64,000 nucleotides of DNA from Dethiosulfovibrio peptidovorans DSM 11002 (GCF_000172975.1 NZ_ABTR02000001.1:1340501-1404500), one strand, 5' to 3'; positions 8,119 through 17,096 are shown, counted from the stretch's first letter. Notes: generated by a model from the sequence alone, not told the origin. Numbers and translations: made by a program.

Positions 8119-9292
8119 GTCCTTCTTTCAGCAGGGTTGCCGCGGATTTAGCGAGGATAGCCGCTCCTATCGGAAGGGCCGATTCGTCCAGATCGAAATA
8201 AGGGCTGTGCAGCGGGGCCGATATCCCTTTGCCTCCGTTGCCTACTCCCAGCATGAAATAGCAGGAAGGGCAGAGTTCGGCGAAATAGGCGAAGTCGTCG
8301 ACCCCCATGGAGGGATTGTCCATAGGGATCACCGAGCCGTCGCCAAGTATTGATCGTGCCGACAGGGAGACGGCGGAACAGACCCTCCTGTCGTTTATCA
8401 GAGGAGGATATCCCTGCACAAAGGTTATATCCGCCTCGCCTCCCATGGCTTGGGGGAGTTCTACCGCCATCTTGGCTGTTTCTTCCCTCAATTTTTTTCT
8501 GAGGTCTCTGTCCACAGTCCTTATTATTCCCTCAAGCCGGACCTCTGAGGCCACCACGTTCCTGCCGTTGCCCCCGTGGATGGACCCCACGGTCAACACC
8601 GCCGACTCCACCGGGTCGGTCCTTCTGCTGACTATCTGCTGTAACGCCGTGACGGTCTGACAGGCTATGGCCACGGCGTCTACTCCGCGGTGGGGTTCCG
8701 CTCCGTGGCATCCCTCTCCTCTTATCGCCAGGTCGAACATATCCGATGCCGCCATGGTCTTGCCCGGGTTTATCCCCACCGTTCCGACCTTCAGGTTGGG
8801 GTTCACGTGAAGTCCGAGGGCCGCCAGTGGCCTTCCCGAGTCCAGCAGTCCGTCGTCGATCATGGGCTTGGCCCCTCCGGATGTCTCCTCCGCCGGTTGA
8901 AAGACCAGCAGTATATCTCCCTCTAGGGAGCCCTTAGCCGAGTTCAGTAGTTTCGCCGCTCCTAGCAGACAGGCGGTGTGTCCGTCGTGTCCGCAGGCGT
9001 GCATGACCCCCGGGATCTCCGACGAGTAAGGTCGACCGGTCAGCTCCTTCACCGGAAGGCCGTCCATGTCCGCTCTGAGAAGAACGGTAGGTCCCTTGGA
9101 GTTCCCCTCTATTCTTCCGGCTATTCCGGTTCCCGCGTGTCTTCTGAACGGTATCCCCATCTTCTCGAGCTCTCTCTCCACCAGCAGAGCTGTCTCCTCC
9201 AGGTCGAAATCCAGCCCCGGTCTGAGGTGTATCTCTCGGCGGAGATCGGTGAGCCACCCGCTCAGTTCTCTGGCCTGAATCATGGTATCCAT
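8099..9292 (-). CDS. M20D amidohydrolase, candidate N-acetyl-diaminopimelate deacetylase
   Basis: A metal-dependent amidohydrolase of the hippurate hydrolase/N-acyl-amino-acid deacylase type. Motifs include VLLRADMDGLPV, HACGHDGHTACLLG with the metal-binding Cys and His, FQPAEETSGGA with the catalytic Glu pair, and a dimerisation domain around GEGCHGAEPHRGVDA. At 397 residues it is full length and cytoplasmic. It diverges from a dapA-dapB-dapH-lysC-aminotransferase operon that uses the acetylated lysine route and lacks its deacetylase; the characterised Bacillus deacetylase belongs to this same subfamily. The role as DapL is therefore a good inference but not provable here, since many M20D enzymes act on other acyl amino acids. 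The ATG at 9292 is preceded by AAAGGATGAG. Confidence 0.8.
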   Translation of the reverse strand: MDTMIQARELSGWLTDLRREIHLRPGLDFDLEETALLVERELEKMGIPFRRHAGTGIAGRIEGNSKGPTVLLRADMDGLPVKELTGRPYSSEIPGVMHACGHDGHTACLLGAAKLLNSAKGSLEGDILLVFQPAEETSGGAKPMIDDGLLDSGRPLAALGLHVNPNLKVGTVGINPGKTMAASDMFDLAIRGEGCHGAEPHRGVDAVAIACQTVTALQQIVSRRTDPVESAVLTVGSIHGGNGRNVVASEVRLEGIIRTVDRDLRKKLREETAKMAVELPQAMGGEADITFVQGYPPLINDRRVCSAVSLSARSILGDGSVIPMDNPSMGVDDFAYFAELCPSCYFMLGVGNGGKGISAPLHSPYFDLDESALPIGAAILAKSAATLLKEGLTDRMP

Positions 9293-9310
9293 TTATCTCA
9301 TCCTTTCCAC

Positions 9311-9339
9311 TTGACTTCATATATACAGGCGTATATAAT
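9311..9339 (+). promoter_or_regulatory. Sigma-70 promoter of the lysine operon leader
   Basis: TTGACT (9311-9316) and TATAAT (9334-9339) are separated by exactly 17 bases. Transcription would start near 9346, about 470 bases before dapA, which fits a long regulatory leader. Confidence 0.75.
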
Positions 9340-9345
9340 TCTCGG

Positions 9346-9611
9346 AAATCTCCGGATATCGGAGTTACACAAGCATACCGTCAAAGGCGATGAACCGGAA
9401 GCCCCTGTGACGTATGACGTTTCGCCAGAGAGAGGTCTCCATCGGCTGGAAGAGACCTGAGACGTCGTTTCGGGGGGTAAGGTCCGGTGAGCCGAGGCCG
9501 AAAGGCGATCTTTGCGGAGGTCGTCGTAGTAAGCTCTCCGGGAGGCTCCCGTCACAGGGCCGTAAGCGGGGCGTCGGAAGATGCTCAACCAGGGTGGTAC
9601 CGCGGGTTTTC
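9346..9611 (+). promoter_or_regulatory. T-box leader: stem I and first antiterminator, probably tRNA-Lys responsive
   Basis: T-box leaders bind an uncharged tRNA and let transcription continue when its amino acid is scarce. The universal antiterminator sequence AGGGTGGTACCGCGG is at 9591-9605. Upstream, ACCGGA (about 9394) pairs with TCCGGT (about 9483), and GCCCC with GGGG, forming a stem I with CCAGAGAGAGG and GGCTGGAAG in its upper part. The loop on the 3' side reads GGTAAGG, in which AAG at 9479-9481 would be a lysine specifier. Lysine is also what the downstream genes make. The T-box itself is certain; the specifier choice is my inference from a hand-drawn fold. Confidence 0.85.
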
Positions 9612-9645
9612 GGCCCGTCCCTCGACGAGGGACGGGCCTTGTCTT
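9612..9645 (+). terminator. First T-box terminator
   Basis: GGCCCGTCCCTCG pairs perfectly with its complement around a single-base turn (9612-9638), followed by TTGTCTTT. It directly follows the first T-box sequence and would compete with that antiterminator. Confidence 0.8.
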
Positions 9646-9696
9646 TAGGACAGGCCTTCGCGAGATCTATCCGGTGAAACTTCCGGTCGTCCAATC

Positions 9697-9748
9697 AGGG
9701 TGGTACCGCGGGCTCAAGCTCGTCCCTATGTAGGGGGCGAGCTTTTTT
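9697..9748 (+). promoter_or_regulatory. Second T-box antiterminator and terminator unit
   Basis: A second AGGGTGGTACCGCG lies at 9697-9710, followed by a terminator stem of about 13 bp (9716-9743) ending in six Ts. Only about 55 bases separate it from the first terminator, too few for another stem I, although a small hairpin with CCGG arms (9671-9686) could act as stem III. The leader therefore carries one specifier domain and two decision units in series. Confidence 0.85.
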
Positions 9749-9815
9749 CGTAGAATAGGGATATCATTTACTGGGATCCCGGAGGGTCCCGAAATTCGAG
9801 AGGAGGAATGGAGAG

Positions 9816-10694
9816 ATGTTCAGAGGAACCGGAACGGCTTTGGTAACCCCCTTTGCCGAGGGGCGTTTCGACGAGGAGTCCTTTCGTCGTTTCATAGAGT
9901 TTCAGATAGAGGGCGGCGTGGAGGCCCTGATCGTCCTCGGCACGACCGGGGAGGCTCCCTCGGTCTCCGAGGAGGAGCGGACGGAGATAATTTCCTGTGC
10001 CGTCGCTACTGCGGCAGGCAGGGTTCCTGTGATAGTGGGAACCGGCAGCAACTCGACGAATCATGCGGTGTCGTCCAGCTTGATGGCTCAGGAGCTGGGA
10101 GCGAATGGGGTCTTGGTCGTCACCCCCTATTACAACAAGCCCACACAGGAGGGGCTCTATCGTCATTTCCGGGAGGTGGCCAAGGCCATATCCATACCGA
10201 TGGTGATATACAACGTCCCGGGACGCACGGGATGCAACATCCATCCCGATACGGTCCTGAGGTTGGCTGATCTGGAAAACGTCGCAGGGATCAAGGAGGC
10301 CAGCGGTGACATGGCCCAGGTGGACGATCTCATACGGAGGGTCAAGAAGGTCCGTCCGGAGTTCAAGGTCTACTCGGGCAACGACGACCAGGCCTTCCAC
10401 CTGGTCTGCAGCGGAGGGGACGGAGTGATCTCCGTTCTGTCCAACGTGGTTCCACGGGAAACCTCGACCATGATCAGATCCGCCCTGGACGAGGATCTGC
10501 CTGCGGCCAGAAAGGCCCATATGAAACTCTTCCCCATGATGAAGGGGCTTTTCGTGGAGACCAATCCCATACCGGTCAAGTGCGCGGTGGCCCGTCTCGG
10601 CTATTGTTCTCAGGAGATTCGTCTGCCTCTGGTCCCCCTGTCGGAGAAAGCCAAAGACGGTCTAGATTGCCTGATGGACGAGCTGGGGCTCTGA
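9816..10694 (+). CDS. dapA: 4-hydroxy-tetrahydrodipicolinate synthase
   Basis: Condenses pyruvate with aspartate semialdehyde in the first committed step to diaminopimelate and lysine. The 292-residue TIM barrel starts FRGTGTALVTPF and holds VLGTTGEAPS, YYNKPTQEGLY, the active-site Tyr in VIYNVPGRTGCN near 132, and the Schiff-base Lys in AGIKEASGD near 160. The C-terminal RLPLVPLSE is also typical. The ATG follows GAGGAGGA. It is the first gene after the tandem T-box terminators and leads a tight five-gene operon. Confidence 0.97.
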   Translation: MFRGTGTALVTPFAEGRFDEESFRRFIEFQIEGGVEALIVLGTTGEAPSVSEEERTEIISCAVATAAGRVPVIVGTGSNSTNHAVSSSLMAQELGANGVLVVTPYYNKPTQEGLYRHFREVAKAISIPMVIYNVPGRTGCNIHPDTVLRLADLENVAGIKEASGDMAQVDDLIRRVKKVRPEFKVYSGNDDQAFHLVCSGGDGVISVLSNVVPRETSTMIRSALDEDLPAARKAHMKLFPMMKGLFVETNPIPVKCAVARLGYCSQEIRLPLVPLSEKAKDGLDCLMDELGL

Positions 10695-10695
10695 T

Positions 10696-11346
10696 ATGAA
10701 GTACGGAATAACCGGGGTCTCCGGCCGAATGGGTCGGGAGCTGCTGGAGGTATTTGGTCCGGACGACTGTGTAGCCACAGTGTCCCTGGAGGACGAGGCC
10801 GTTCTCGATCGGCCGGAGGTGATGGTCGACTTCTCTCGTCCCGAGGCGCTGGAGAGGACTCTGGGTATATGCAGGGAGTATCGGTCGGCTCTGGTCCTCG
10901 GTACCACGGCACTGGAGCAAAGACATTTCGAGGCATTGGCGGACCTGGCTAGGACCGTACCGGTGGTCCAGGGATACAATTTTTCCATGGGCATAGGGCT
11001 CTTGAAGATGGTTCTTAGGGATTATTCCACCGCCCTCGATGACTGGGATGTCGAGATATGCGAGACCCACCACGTCCACAAGGTGGATGCCCCTTCAGGT
11101 ACCGCCATCTTACTTAAGGACGCTGTCGGCAGGGATTGTCCCACACACTCGCTCCGGATCGGCGGAGTTCCAGGGGATCACTCCGTATCCTTCGCCAACG
11201 AGGGGGAGGTGTTGTCCTTCGGACACAGGGCCTTATCCAGAAAGGTCTTCGCCATGGGAGCCTACAGGGCGGCTCGTTTCTCCTTGGATAGCGAGCCGGG
11301 ACTTTACGATTTCGAGGAGGTAGTTCGATGCGCACTGAAGAGGTGA
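10696..11346 (+). CDS. dapB: 4-hydroxy-tetrahydrodipicolinate reductase (short form)
   Basis: Reduces the DapA product with NAD(P)H. The nucleotide-binding loop [16 protein letters not shown] opens the protein, and the catalytic signature [15 protein letters not shown] is intact near residues 119-133. At 216 residues it is shorter than the usual 240-270, with a compact segment between the first strands; short versions of about this size occur in thermophiles such as Thermotoga. It begins one base after dapA stops and its last 19 bases overlap dapH, so translation is coupled. Confidence 0.95.
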   Translation: MKYGITGVSGRMGRELLEVFGPDDCVATVSLEDEAVLDRPEVMVDFSRPEALERTLGICREYRSALVLGTTALEQRHFEALADLARTVPVVQGYNFSMGIGLLKMVLRDYSTALDDWDVEICETHHVHKVDAPSGTAILLKDAVGRDCPTHSLRIGGVPGDHSVSFANEGEVLSFGHRALSRKVFAMGAYRAARFSLDSEPGLYDFEEVVRCALKR

Positions 11347-12026
11347 TCCGACACATAAAAGAGTCGGTCAAGAAAACGCCGGTCAGGGTTTTTATCTCCG
11401 GTAGGCTGGATGAGTTGAACTGGGGCGACCTCCGTTTCGTAGGAGGTTCCGAGTTCGGCGTCGTCAAGGGAGACAGGGCCGAGGTGATGACCTTTTTGGA
11501 GGGCAACTCGGACAGTATCGACGATTTCGAGATCGAGGTCGAGGCCAGAAACTCGGCCGTTCCGATGGCGGATCTCACCAAATACGAGGCCAGAATAGAG
11601 CCCGGAGCGATCATCCGCGATATGGTGGAGATAGGCAGGGGGGCCGTCGTCATGATGGGGGCGGTCATAAACATCGGAGCGGTGATAGGAGAGGGCACTA
11701 TGATAGACATGAACGCCGTGCTTGGAGGTCGGGCCACGGTGGGGAAGAACTGTCATATCGGTGCCGGAGCGGTCCTGGCCGGCGTCATTGAGCCCCCCAG
11801 CGCCCTGCCTGTGGTGGTGGAGGACGACGTCCTGGTGGGAGCCAACGCTGTCATATTCGAGGGAGTGAGAGTCGGAGCCCGTTCTGTGGTGGCCGCCGGA
11901 GCCATAGTCACCAAGGACGTTCCTCCTGGAGTAGTGGTGGCCGGTATTCCGGCCAGGGTGGTAAAGGACGTGGACGCCCAGACCACAGATAAAACCCGCA
12001 TAGTGGCGGACCTGAGGGAACTTTAG
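11328..12026 (+). CDS. dapH: Tetrahydrodipicolinate N-acetyltransferase
   Basis: Transfers acetyl from acetyl-CoA to tetrahydrodipicolinate and so commits the operon to the acetylated DAP branch. The first 80 residues form the small DapH N-terminal domain ([23 protein letters not shown]). The rest is a left-handed beta-helix of hexapeptide repeats ([50 protein letters not shown]) with a protruding loop [19 protein letters not shown] typical of DapH rather than succinyl-type DapD. It overlaps dapB by 19 bases and is two bases from lysC. Confidence 0.95.
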   Translation: MRTEEVIRHIKESVKKTPVRVFISGRLDELNWGDLRFVGGSEFGVVKGDRAEVMTFLEGNSDSIDDFEIEVEARNSAVPMADLTKYEARIEPGAIIRDMVEIGRGAVVMMGAVINIGAVIGEGTMIDMNAVLGGRATVGKNCHIGAGAVLAGVIEPPSALPVVVEDDVLVGANAVIFEGVRVGARSVVAAGAIVTKDVPPGVVVAGIPARVVKDVDAQTTDKTRIVADLREL

Positions 12027-12028
12027 TC

Positions 12029-13249
12029 ATGGCCTTGGTGGTCCAGAAATACGGAGGTTCGTCGGTCGCCACTGCGGGGCACATAAAGGCAGTCGCCCGA
12101 AAGATAGTCGACAGGGTGGCCCGAGGGGATAGGCTGGCCGTGGTGGTCTCCGCCATGGGAGATACCACCGACGACCTGATCTCCCTGGCGGAGCAGGTTA
12201 GTTCGTCGCCGAGCCCCAGGGAGATGGACATGCTTCTGTCGACGGGGGAGCAGGCCTCTGCCGCCCTGCTGGCGATGGCCCTGCACGACATGAAGGTCTC
12301 CGCCCTGTCTCTCAATGCCTTTCAGCTCGGCATAGAGACTACCGGACGGTTTCGCGACGCCCGCATCGTTGATCTGGACCTGTCAAGGCTCAGGCATCGC
12401 CTCGAGGACGTTCAGGTGGTGGTCATCACCGGATTTCAGGGCATATCGCCCGACGGAGATGTTACCACACTGGGCAGGGGAGGCTCGGACACCTCGGCCA
12501 TAGCCGTTGCGGCCAAGCTGGGGGTCCCCTGCGAGATATACAGCGACGTAGCAGGTATATATGCCTGCGATCCCAGGGTCGTTCCGGAGGCCAAGAAGCT
12601 GGACTACGTGGTCTACGACGAGATGCTCGAGATGGCCGCCTTGGGAGCCAGGGTCCTCCATTCCAGAGGGGTGGAGATAGCGAAGAAATACAAGGTGGAC
12701 CTATACTGTGGCTCCACATTTTCCGACGAGGAGGGGACGAGAATAGTGAATACGCTTCCGGAGTGGCTGGAACAACCTGTGGTAACCGGTATCGCCGTCG
12801 ATATGGATCAGATGAAGGTCACCCTGGAGGGGCTGCCCGACGGGGTAGACCTTCTAACGAGGCTCTTCGGGTGTCTCGCCGCCGACGGAGTCAACGTGGA
12901 CATGATATCCACCGTCTCCGCCGGTGAGAGAACCTCCATAACCTTCTCCGTTGTGTCGGGGCATATATGTCAGGTCCGTGATTCCGTGAGGGAGAGCCTG
13001 GAGGGCATCGACGGTTGGTCCCTGTCGGACGACTCCACCGTCGCCAAGGTGTCGGCTGTGGGAGTCGGAATGAAGACCAGCTCCGGCGTGGCGGCCCGTT
13101 TCTTCTCCGCTCTGGACGGAGCGGAGGTCTCGGTTCTGGGGACCACCACGTCGGAGATCAAGATATCGGTTCTAGTTCCGAGGGATCAGGCCGGCGATGC
13201 CGCCAAAGCCCTGGTGGCGGAGTTCGACCGTAGGGAGGAACAACCTTGA
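12029..13249 (+). CDS. lysC: Aspartate kinase
   Basis: Phosphorylates aspartate, the entry step to lysine, methionine and threonine. The kinase domain starts ALVVQKYGGSSVA and has VVSAMGDTTDDL, TGFQGISPDGDVTTLGRGGSDTSA and EIYSDVAGIYACDPR. Two ACT domains at about residues 260-400 (DQMKVTLEGLPD; VSAVGVGMKTSSGVAA) suggest allosteric feedback, usually by lysine and/or threonine. At 406 residues it is standard length. Placement inside a lysine-sensing operon suggests this isozyme is dedicated to lysine. Its TGA shares one base with the ATG of the next gene. Confidence 0.96.
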   Translation: MALVVQKYGGSSVATAGHIKAVARKIVDRVARGDRLAVVVSAMGDTTDDLISLAEQVSSSPSPREMDMLLSTGEQASAALLAMALHDMKVSALSLNAFQLGIETTGRFRDARIVDLDLSRLRHRLEDVQVVVITGFQGISPDGDVTTLGRGGSDTSAIAVAAKLGVPCEIYSDVAGIYACDPRVVPEAKKLDYVVYDEMLEMAALGARVLHSRGVEIAKKYKVDLYCGSTFSDEEGTRIVNTLPEWLEQPVVTGIAVDMDQMKVTLEGLPDGVDLLTRLFGCLAADGVNVDMISTVSAGERTSITFSVVSGHICQVRDSVRESLEGIDGWSLSDDSTVAKVSAVGVGMKTSSGVAARFFSALDGAEVSVLGTTTSEIKISVLVPRDQAGDAAKALVAEFDRREEQP

Positions 13250-14346
13250 TGCTGGCACCTCTCTACAGCCCCCTCCCGATCACGGTGGAACGTGCCGAGG
13301 GGGTCAGGATCTTCACCGACAGGGGGGAGTTTCTGGACTGTTACTCCGGCATAGGAGTCATGGCCATGGGCCATTCCTACGGACCGACCTTGAAGGCCAT
13401 CGAGGCCAAGGCAGGCCGACATCTTCACCTGGGAAATTACTTTCTTGATCCCGACGCCCTTCCCATGGCCGAGGCCGCTCTGGCACTGGACGGAAGAGAC
13501 GGACAGGTCGCATTTTCCAACTCGGGGGCGGAGGCCATCGAGGCGGCTATCAAGGCTGTTAAAGCTCTCAGGCCGGGCAAGATAATCTCCTTCAAGGGGA
13601 ACTTCCACGGCAGGACCTGCGGTTCTCTGTCCATCACCTGGGGTCCGGGCATAAGAAAGCCCTTCGAGCCGCTGCTTTCCGACGGTATATTTTTACCTCT
13701 AAGCGGCGAATGCCTTAAGCTCTTCTGCGAGGCCAACGAGGTGGCGGCGGTCTTTCTGGAGACCGTGCAGGGCAACAGCGGAATTCTTCCCTGCTCGGAG
13801 GACCTGGCCGAAACTATACGGTCCCTTCATGAGGAAGGTCGGTTCCTCTTGGTGGCCGACGAGATCCAATCCGGCCTGGGGCGAACCGGAAAGGGCTACG
13901 GTTACCAGCATTATGGTCTGAAGCCAGATCTGGTCACCTTGGGGAAAGGGCTGGGAGGGGGGCTGCCTCTGGGAGCCCTCATGGCTTTCGGATGTGCTCC
14001 CTTCGCCCAGGGGGAACACGGCTCCACCTTTGCACCCAACCCTCTATCCCTGGCGGCGGGGCTTCCTGTCCTGCGGGTCATGACCGACGATTTTCTGTCG
14101 GAGGTGACCCGTAAGGGGCGGCTTCTGTCCGAGGGGCTGAGAGGGCTTCCCTGGGTCGAGTCGGTCAGAGGTTTGGGGCTCATGATAGGTGCCGTTACGG
14201 AAGACGCCGGTGCCGTTCGCCAGGCGGCCTTTGATCGAGGGGCACTGCTCAACGTAGCCGGAGGAGCCATACGTTTCCTGCCGGCCCTGAACGTGACGGA
14301 CGACGAGATAGAGGCGATGTTGGATAAGCTCAATTTCTCCATCTGA
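13249..14346 (+). CDS. Class III aminotransferase, probable N-acetyl-diaminopimelate aminotransferase
   Basis: A PLP-dependent aminotransferase of the acetylornithine/ArgD type, about 365 residues. Visible marks are SNSGAEAIEAAIKAVK, NFHGRTCGSLS, VADEIQSGLGRTGK and the PLP-binding Lys in TLGKGLGGGLPLGA. Family members act on acetylornithine, succinyl- or acetyl-DAP. As the last gene of a dapA-dapB-dapH-lysC operon, it most likely supplies the amino transfer of the acetylated DAP pathway. Bacillus uses an unrelated class I enzyme for that step, so this assignment is by context. ATG at 13249 overlaps the lysC stop by one base; TTG at 13246 is possible. The 3' end overlaps the convergent permease gene by 17 bases. 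Confidence 0.85.
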   Translation: MLAPLYSPLPITVERAEGVRIFTDRGEFLDCYSGIGVMAMGHSYGPTLKAIEAKAGRHLHLGNYFLDPDALPMAEAALALDGRDGQVAFSNSGAEAIEAAIKAVKALRPGKIISFKGNFHGRTCGSLSITWGPGIRKPFEPLLSDGIFLPLSGECLKLFCEANEVAAVFLETVQGNSGILPCSEDLAETIRSLHEEGRFLLVADEIQSGLGRTGKGYGYQHYGLKPDLVTLGKGLGGGLPLGALMAFGCAPFAQGEHGSTFAPNPLSLAAGLPVLRVMTDDFLSEVTRKGRLLSEGLRGLPWVESVRGLGLMIGAVTEDAGAVRQAAFDRGALLNVAGGAIRFLPALNVTDDEIEAMLDKLNFSI

Positions 14347-15943
14347 CTCGAAAGAACCGGTCTATCAGCTTCGAAACGGAGAAGACGATGGTAACCAGCA
14401 CCACCGACAGGGCCGCCGCCTGGCCGAACATAAGTTCGGTGATGCATTCCAGTATCCTCACCGTTAAGAGGTTCCATCTGACCGAGACCAGAAATATCAT
14501 GGCGCTTATCGCCGTCATGGATATCACGAACAGGGATTTCATCCCTCCCGATATGGCTGGGGCTATAAGAGGGACGGTTATCTTTCTGAACACGGTGAAC
14601 CTCGAAGCACCTAGGTTCATGGCGGCCTCCTCCAGGGAACGGTCCATCTGGCTCAGAGACGCTATCGTGAGCCTCATAGCCGCGGCGCCGTAGCGGAAAA
14701 CGCACAGGGCCACCAGTATGGTCATTGTTCCGGTCAAGACGATCGGGCCTGAGTTGAAGGCTATCACGTAGGCTATCCCGACGGCTGTGCCGGGCAATAT
14801 GGAGTTCAGAAGGGAGACCGCCTCCATGGTTCGTCTGAGAGGGGTCTCCCTTTTAGTTACCAGATAGCCCGCCGTGACCGATACGACCGTGCCGATCACT
14901 GTGGCGGTGGTGGCCAGCAGAATAGTGTCCTTTATGGAGCCCAGCCCCGAGGACAGGGCGTAACCGTAATGTTCCAGCGTAAAGGTGTTGTCCAGCCCCC
15001 ACGCCCGGACCAACGACGCCGTCAGTATGGTGCCGTATACGATCAGCAGGAACGACGATATGGATGCCACGACGGCGAGAATCCACTTCTCCCACCTTTC
15101 GACCGGTCTTGGAGGGCGGCCCCTTCCTCCTTTCCCTGAAATGGTGGTGAAGTCTCTATTGTCGGTCCACCTTCTCTGGATCAGATAAACCCCTATAGCG
15201 GGTATTATCAGAAAGAGAGAGAGGGCCGCTCCTCCCTGGAGGTCGTACATGCCTGTTATCCTGAGATAGGCCTGGGTGGTCAGGACGGGGAAGTCGTGAC
15301 CTCCCATCACCATAGGCGACGCGAAATCGGCCAAAGAGGCCCCGAAGAGCAGCAGGAACGAGTTGGCCAGACCAGGAATTGCAAGAGGAAGGGTCACCTT
15401 TCGGAAGGCCTGGAGCCTGGTGGCCCCCAGGGTCATGGCCGATTCCTCCAGTTCTCCGTCTAGCCCCTCGAGGACCGCCGACAGTGCCAGATAGGCCAGA
15501 GGGAAATAGGTCATGATCTCTGCGAGCCAGGTTCCCCAGAACCCGTAGAGGTTCAGGTCGGGCATGCCTATCAGGTTCGGTATGGTTCCCCCCGGTCCCA
15601 GCAGTATCGACAGGGATATCCCGGTCATGAAGGGCGGGGAGACCAGTGGCAACACGACTACGCTGTCGACGGTTCTTCCTAGCCAACGGGGAATCGGTAT
15701 CCCCGAGGAGGAGAGTGCGAAGGCGAAGCCTATTGCCGTTCCCGCCGTAGCCACAGCCGTTGCCAGTACCGCTGTGTTCCTCATGGCGGCGAGGCTGTAA
15801 CCGTCGGTAATAACGTTCAGCAGGGGGGCCGGCGAGAATTCTCCGCTATTGGTGGTCGCTACTACGAAGAGACGGCCCAGGGGATAAAGCACGAATATCC
15901 CCAAGGCCGCCCATAAAGCTAGCGAAGCACCTCTTCTACCCAT
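14330..15943 (-). CDS. ABC transporter permease, ferric/phosphonate-type fused double unit
   Basis: A 537-residue inner membrane protein with two homologous permease halves, each with a coupling-helix motif (EESAMTLGATRLQAFRKVTLP and EEAAMNLGASRFTVFRKITVP). About twelve membrane segments are visible. This fused layout is that of FbpB/AfuB and of 2-aminoethylphosphonate permeases. It overlaps the upstream binding-protein gene by 25 bases, so they form one unit, but no ATPase gene follows: the next gene is the convergent aminotransferase. A homologous complete set lies at 26-29.7 kb, whose ATPase may serve both. The substrate is unknown. Confidence 0.9.
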   Translation of the reverse strand: MGRRGASLALWAALGIFVLYPLGRLFVVATTNSGEFSPAPLLNVITDGYSLAAMRNTAVLATAVATAGTAIGFAFALSSSGIPIPRWLGRTVDSVVVLPLVSPPFMTGISLSILLGPGGTIPNLIGMPDLNLYGFWGTWLAEIMTYFPLAYLALSAVLEGLDGELEESAMTLGATRLQAFRKVTLPLAIPGLANSFLLLFGASLADFASPMVMGGHDFPVLTTQAYLRITGMYDLQGGAALSLFLIIPAIGVYLIQRRWTDNRDFTTISGKGGRGRPPRPVERWEKWILAVVASISSFLLIVYGTILTASLVRAWGLDNTFTLEHYGYALSSGLGSIKDTILLATTATVIGTVVSVTAGYLVTKRETPLRRTMEAVSLLNSILPGTAVGIAYVIAFNSGPIVLTGTMTILVALCVFRYGAAAMRLTIASLSQMDRSLEEAAMNLGASRFTVFRKITVPLIAPAISGGMKSLFVISMTAISAMIFLVSVRWNLLTVRILECITELMFGQAAALSVVLVTIVFSVSKLIDRFFRVRWRN

Positions 15944-16920
15944 CTCTCGACCAGCCTGTCCCTGTTATCTCCCGCCCATTCGACGTCCAGAGGCAGGATT
16001 TTTATCGACTTGATATCCAGCTCCGGCGTTGCGGGAGGAACGTCGGGATTGGTAGGTATGAGGTTGATGCCGTTCTCCCTGTAGAGGCGCTGCATTCTCT
16101 CTTCCGAGGCCCAGTCGAGAAAGACTTTAGCCAGATCGGGTCGCGACGCTCCCTTCACGAGGGCCATAGCCTCTATCCCTGCTACCACCCCTTCTTCCGG
16201 ATAGCTGACCACGACGGGGTAGCCCTTCTGTTTCATCTCAAGGGCGTCCACCAGGAAGAATATTCCTCCGGCGGCCTGACCTCGAGCGATCGGCAGGGCT
16301 CCTCCGGATCCGCTCTTCGTGTAGACCTGTACGCTCTCATTGAGTTTCGTTTGGTAGGAGTAGGCTTCGTCCTCTCCCATTGCCTGAACCAGGCTGAGTA
16401 TCCTGTACATGGCCGTTCCGGAGGTCCTGGCGTCGGCCATCTGCAGTTTCTTCCCGTAGCGGTCGTCCAGGAGGTCATTCCAGGATTTCGGTGGAGTCAT
16501 GCCTTTATCCTGTAGAAACTTTTGGTTCGTCATGAAACATATGGGATCCAGAGCCACCCCCGTCCAGTAACCTTCCTTGTCCCTGAACTCTGGGGGAATC
16601 TTCTCCGCCTTTTTCGGGAGATAGGGATCGAACAGTCCCTTAGCCATTCCGTCCACGAAAGCCTCCGCCATGTTGCCGAAAACCACGTCCACCTGGGGGT
16701 TGGCTTTCTCTGCCTCCATTCTCGCCTGGAGCTCCCCCGAGGAGAACCTCATCCATTCGACCTTTATTCCGGTGTCCGACGTAAATGCGTCGAAGATCGC
16801 CTTTGCATATCGTTCGGACCATATAGTATAGGCCCTCAGGCTTTCTTGGGATGCAGTTGCGGAGGAGGCAGAGAGAGCCAGGGCGATGATCCCGATCGCC
16901 ACTGCTAGAGTCTTTTTCAT
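15919..16920 (-). CDS. ABC substrate-binding protein, ferric/phosphonate type
   Basis: An exported binding protein of about 333 residues. The signal peptide MKKTLAVAIGIIALALSASSATAS follows AAAGGATG and fixes the start at 16920 rather than the longer upstream frame. The mature part has AYTIWSERYAKAIFDAFTSDTGIKVEW, MRFSSGELQARMEAEK and VDVVFGNMAEAF, typical of the Fe3+/thiamine/phosphonate group. The adjacent tyrosine pair used by ferric-binding FbpA is not evident near the C-terminus (RENGINLIPTNPDVPP), so I would not call it an iron protein. It is a paralogue of the protein at 28643-29659: both share EFRDKEGYWTGVALD-like and SSGE segments. Confidence 0.85.
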   Translation of the reverse strand: MKKTLAVAIGIIALALSASSATASQESLRAYTIWSERYAKAIFDAFTSDTGIKVEWMRFSSGELQARMEAEKANPQVDVVFGNMAEAFVDGMAKGLFDPYLPKKAEKIPPEFRDKEGYWTGVALDPICFMTNQKFLQDKGMTPPKSWNDLLDDRYGKKLQMADARTSGTAMYRILSLVQAMGEDEAYSYQTKLNESVQVYTKSGSGGALPIARGQAAGGIFFLVDALEMKQKGYPVVVSYPEEGVVAGIEAMALVKGASRPDLAKVFLDWASEERMQRLYRENGINLIPTNPDVPPATPELDIKSIKILPLDVEWAGDNRDRLVERWVEEVLR

Positions 16921-17096
16921 AGTCGTCATCCTTTCTGGATTTTTACCCTCGATTGACTTTGTCTGGATTGTAGTCCTTTTGGTTCTCAGGCTCCATAGCC
17001 AGATAGGCCTGAAATCCCTGCTCAAGTGGCACAGGTCTCGGCCGGTTACGGTACAATAGGAAACGTATATATCTAACTATGAAAGGGGAGTCCCCC

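Noticed and set aside
14330-16920. Calling the permease and binding protein a ferric iron importer.
   Set aside because: No ferric-ligand tyrosine pair is visible and the family also includes thiamine and phosphonate transporters; only the type is stated.
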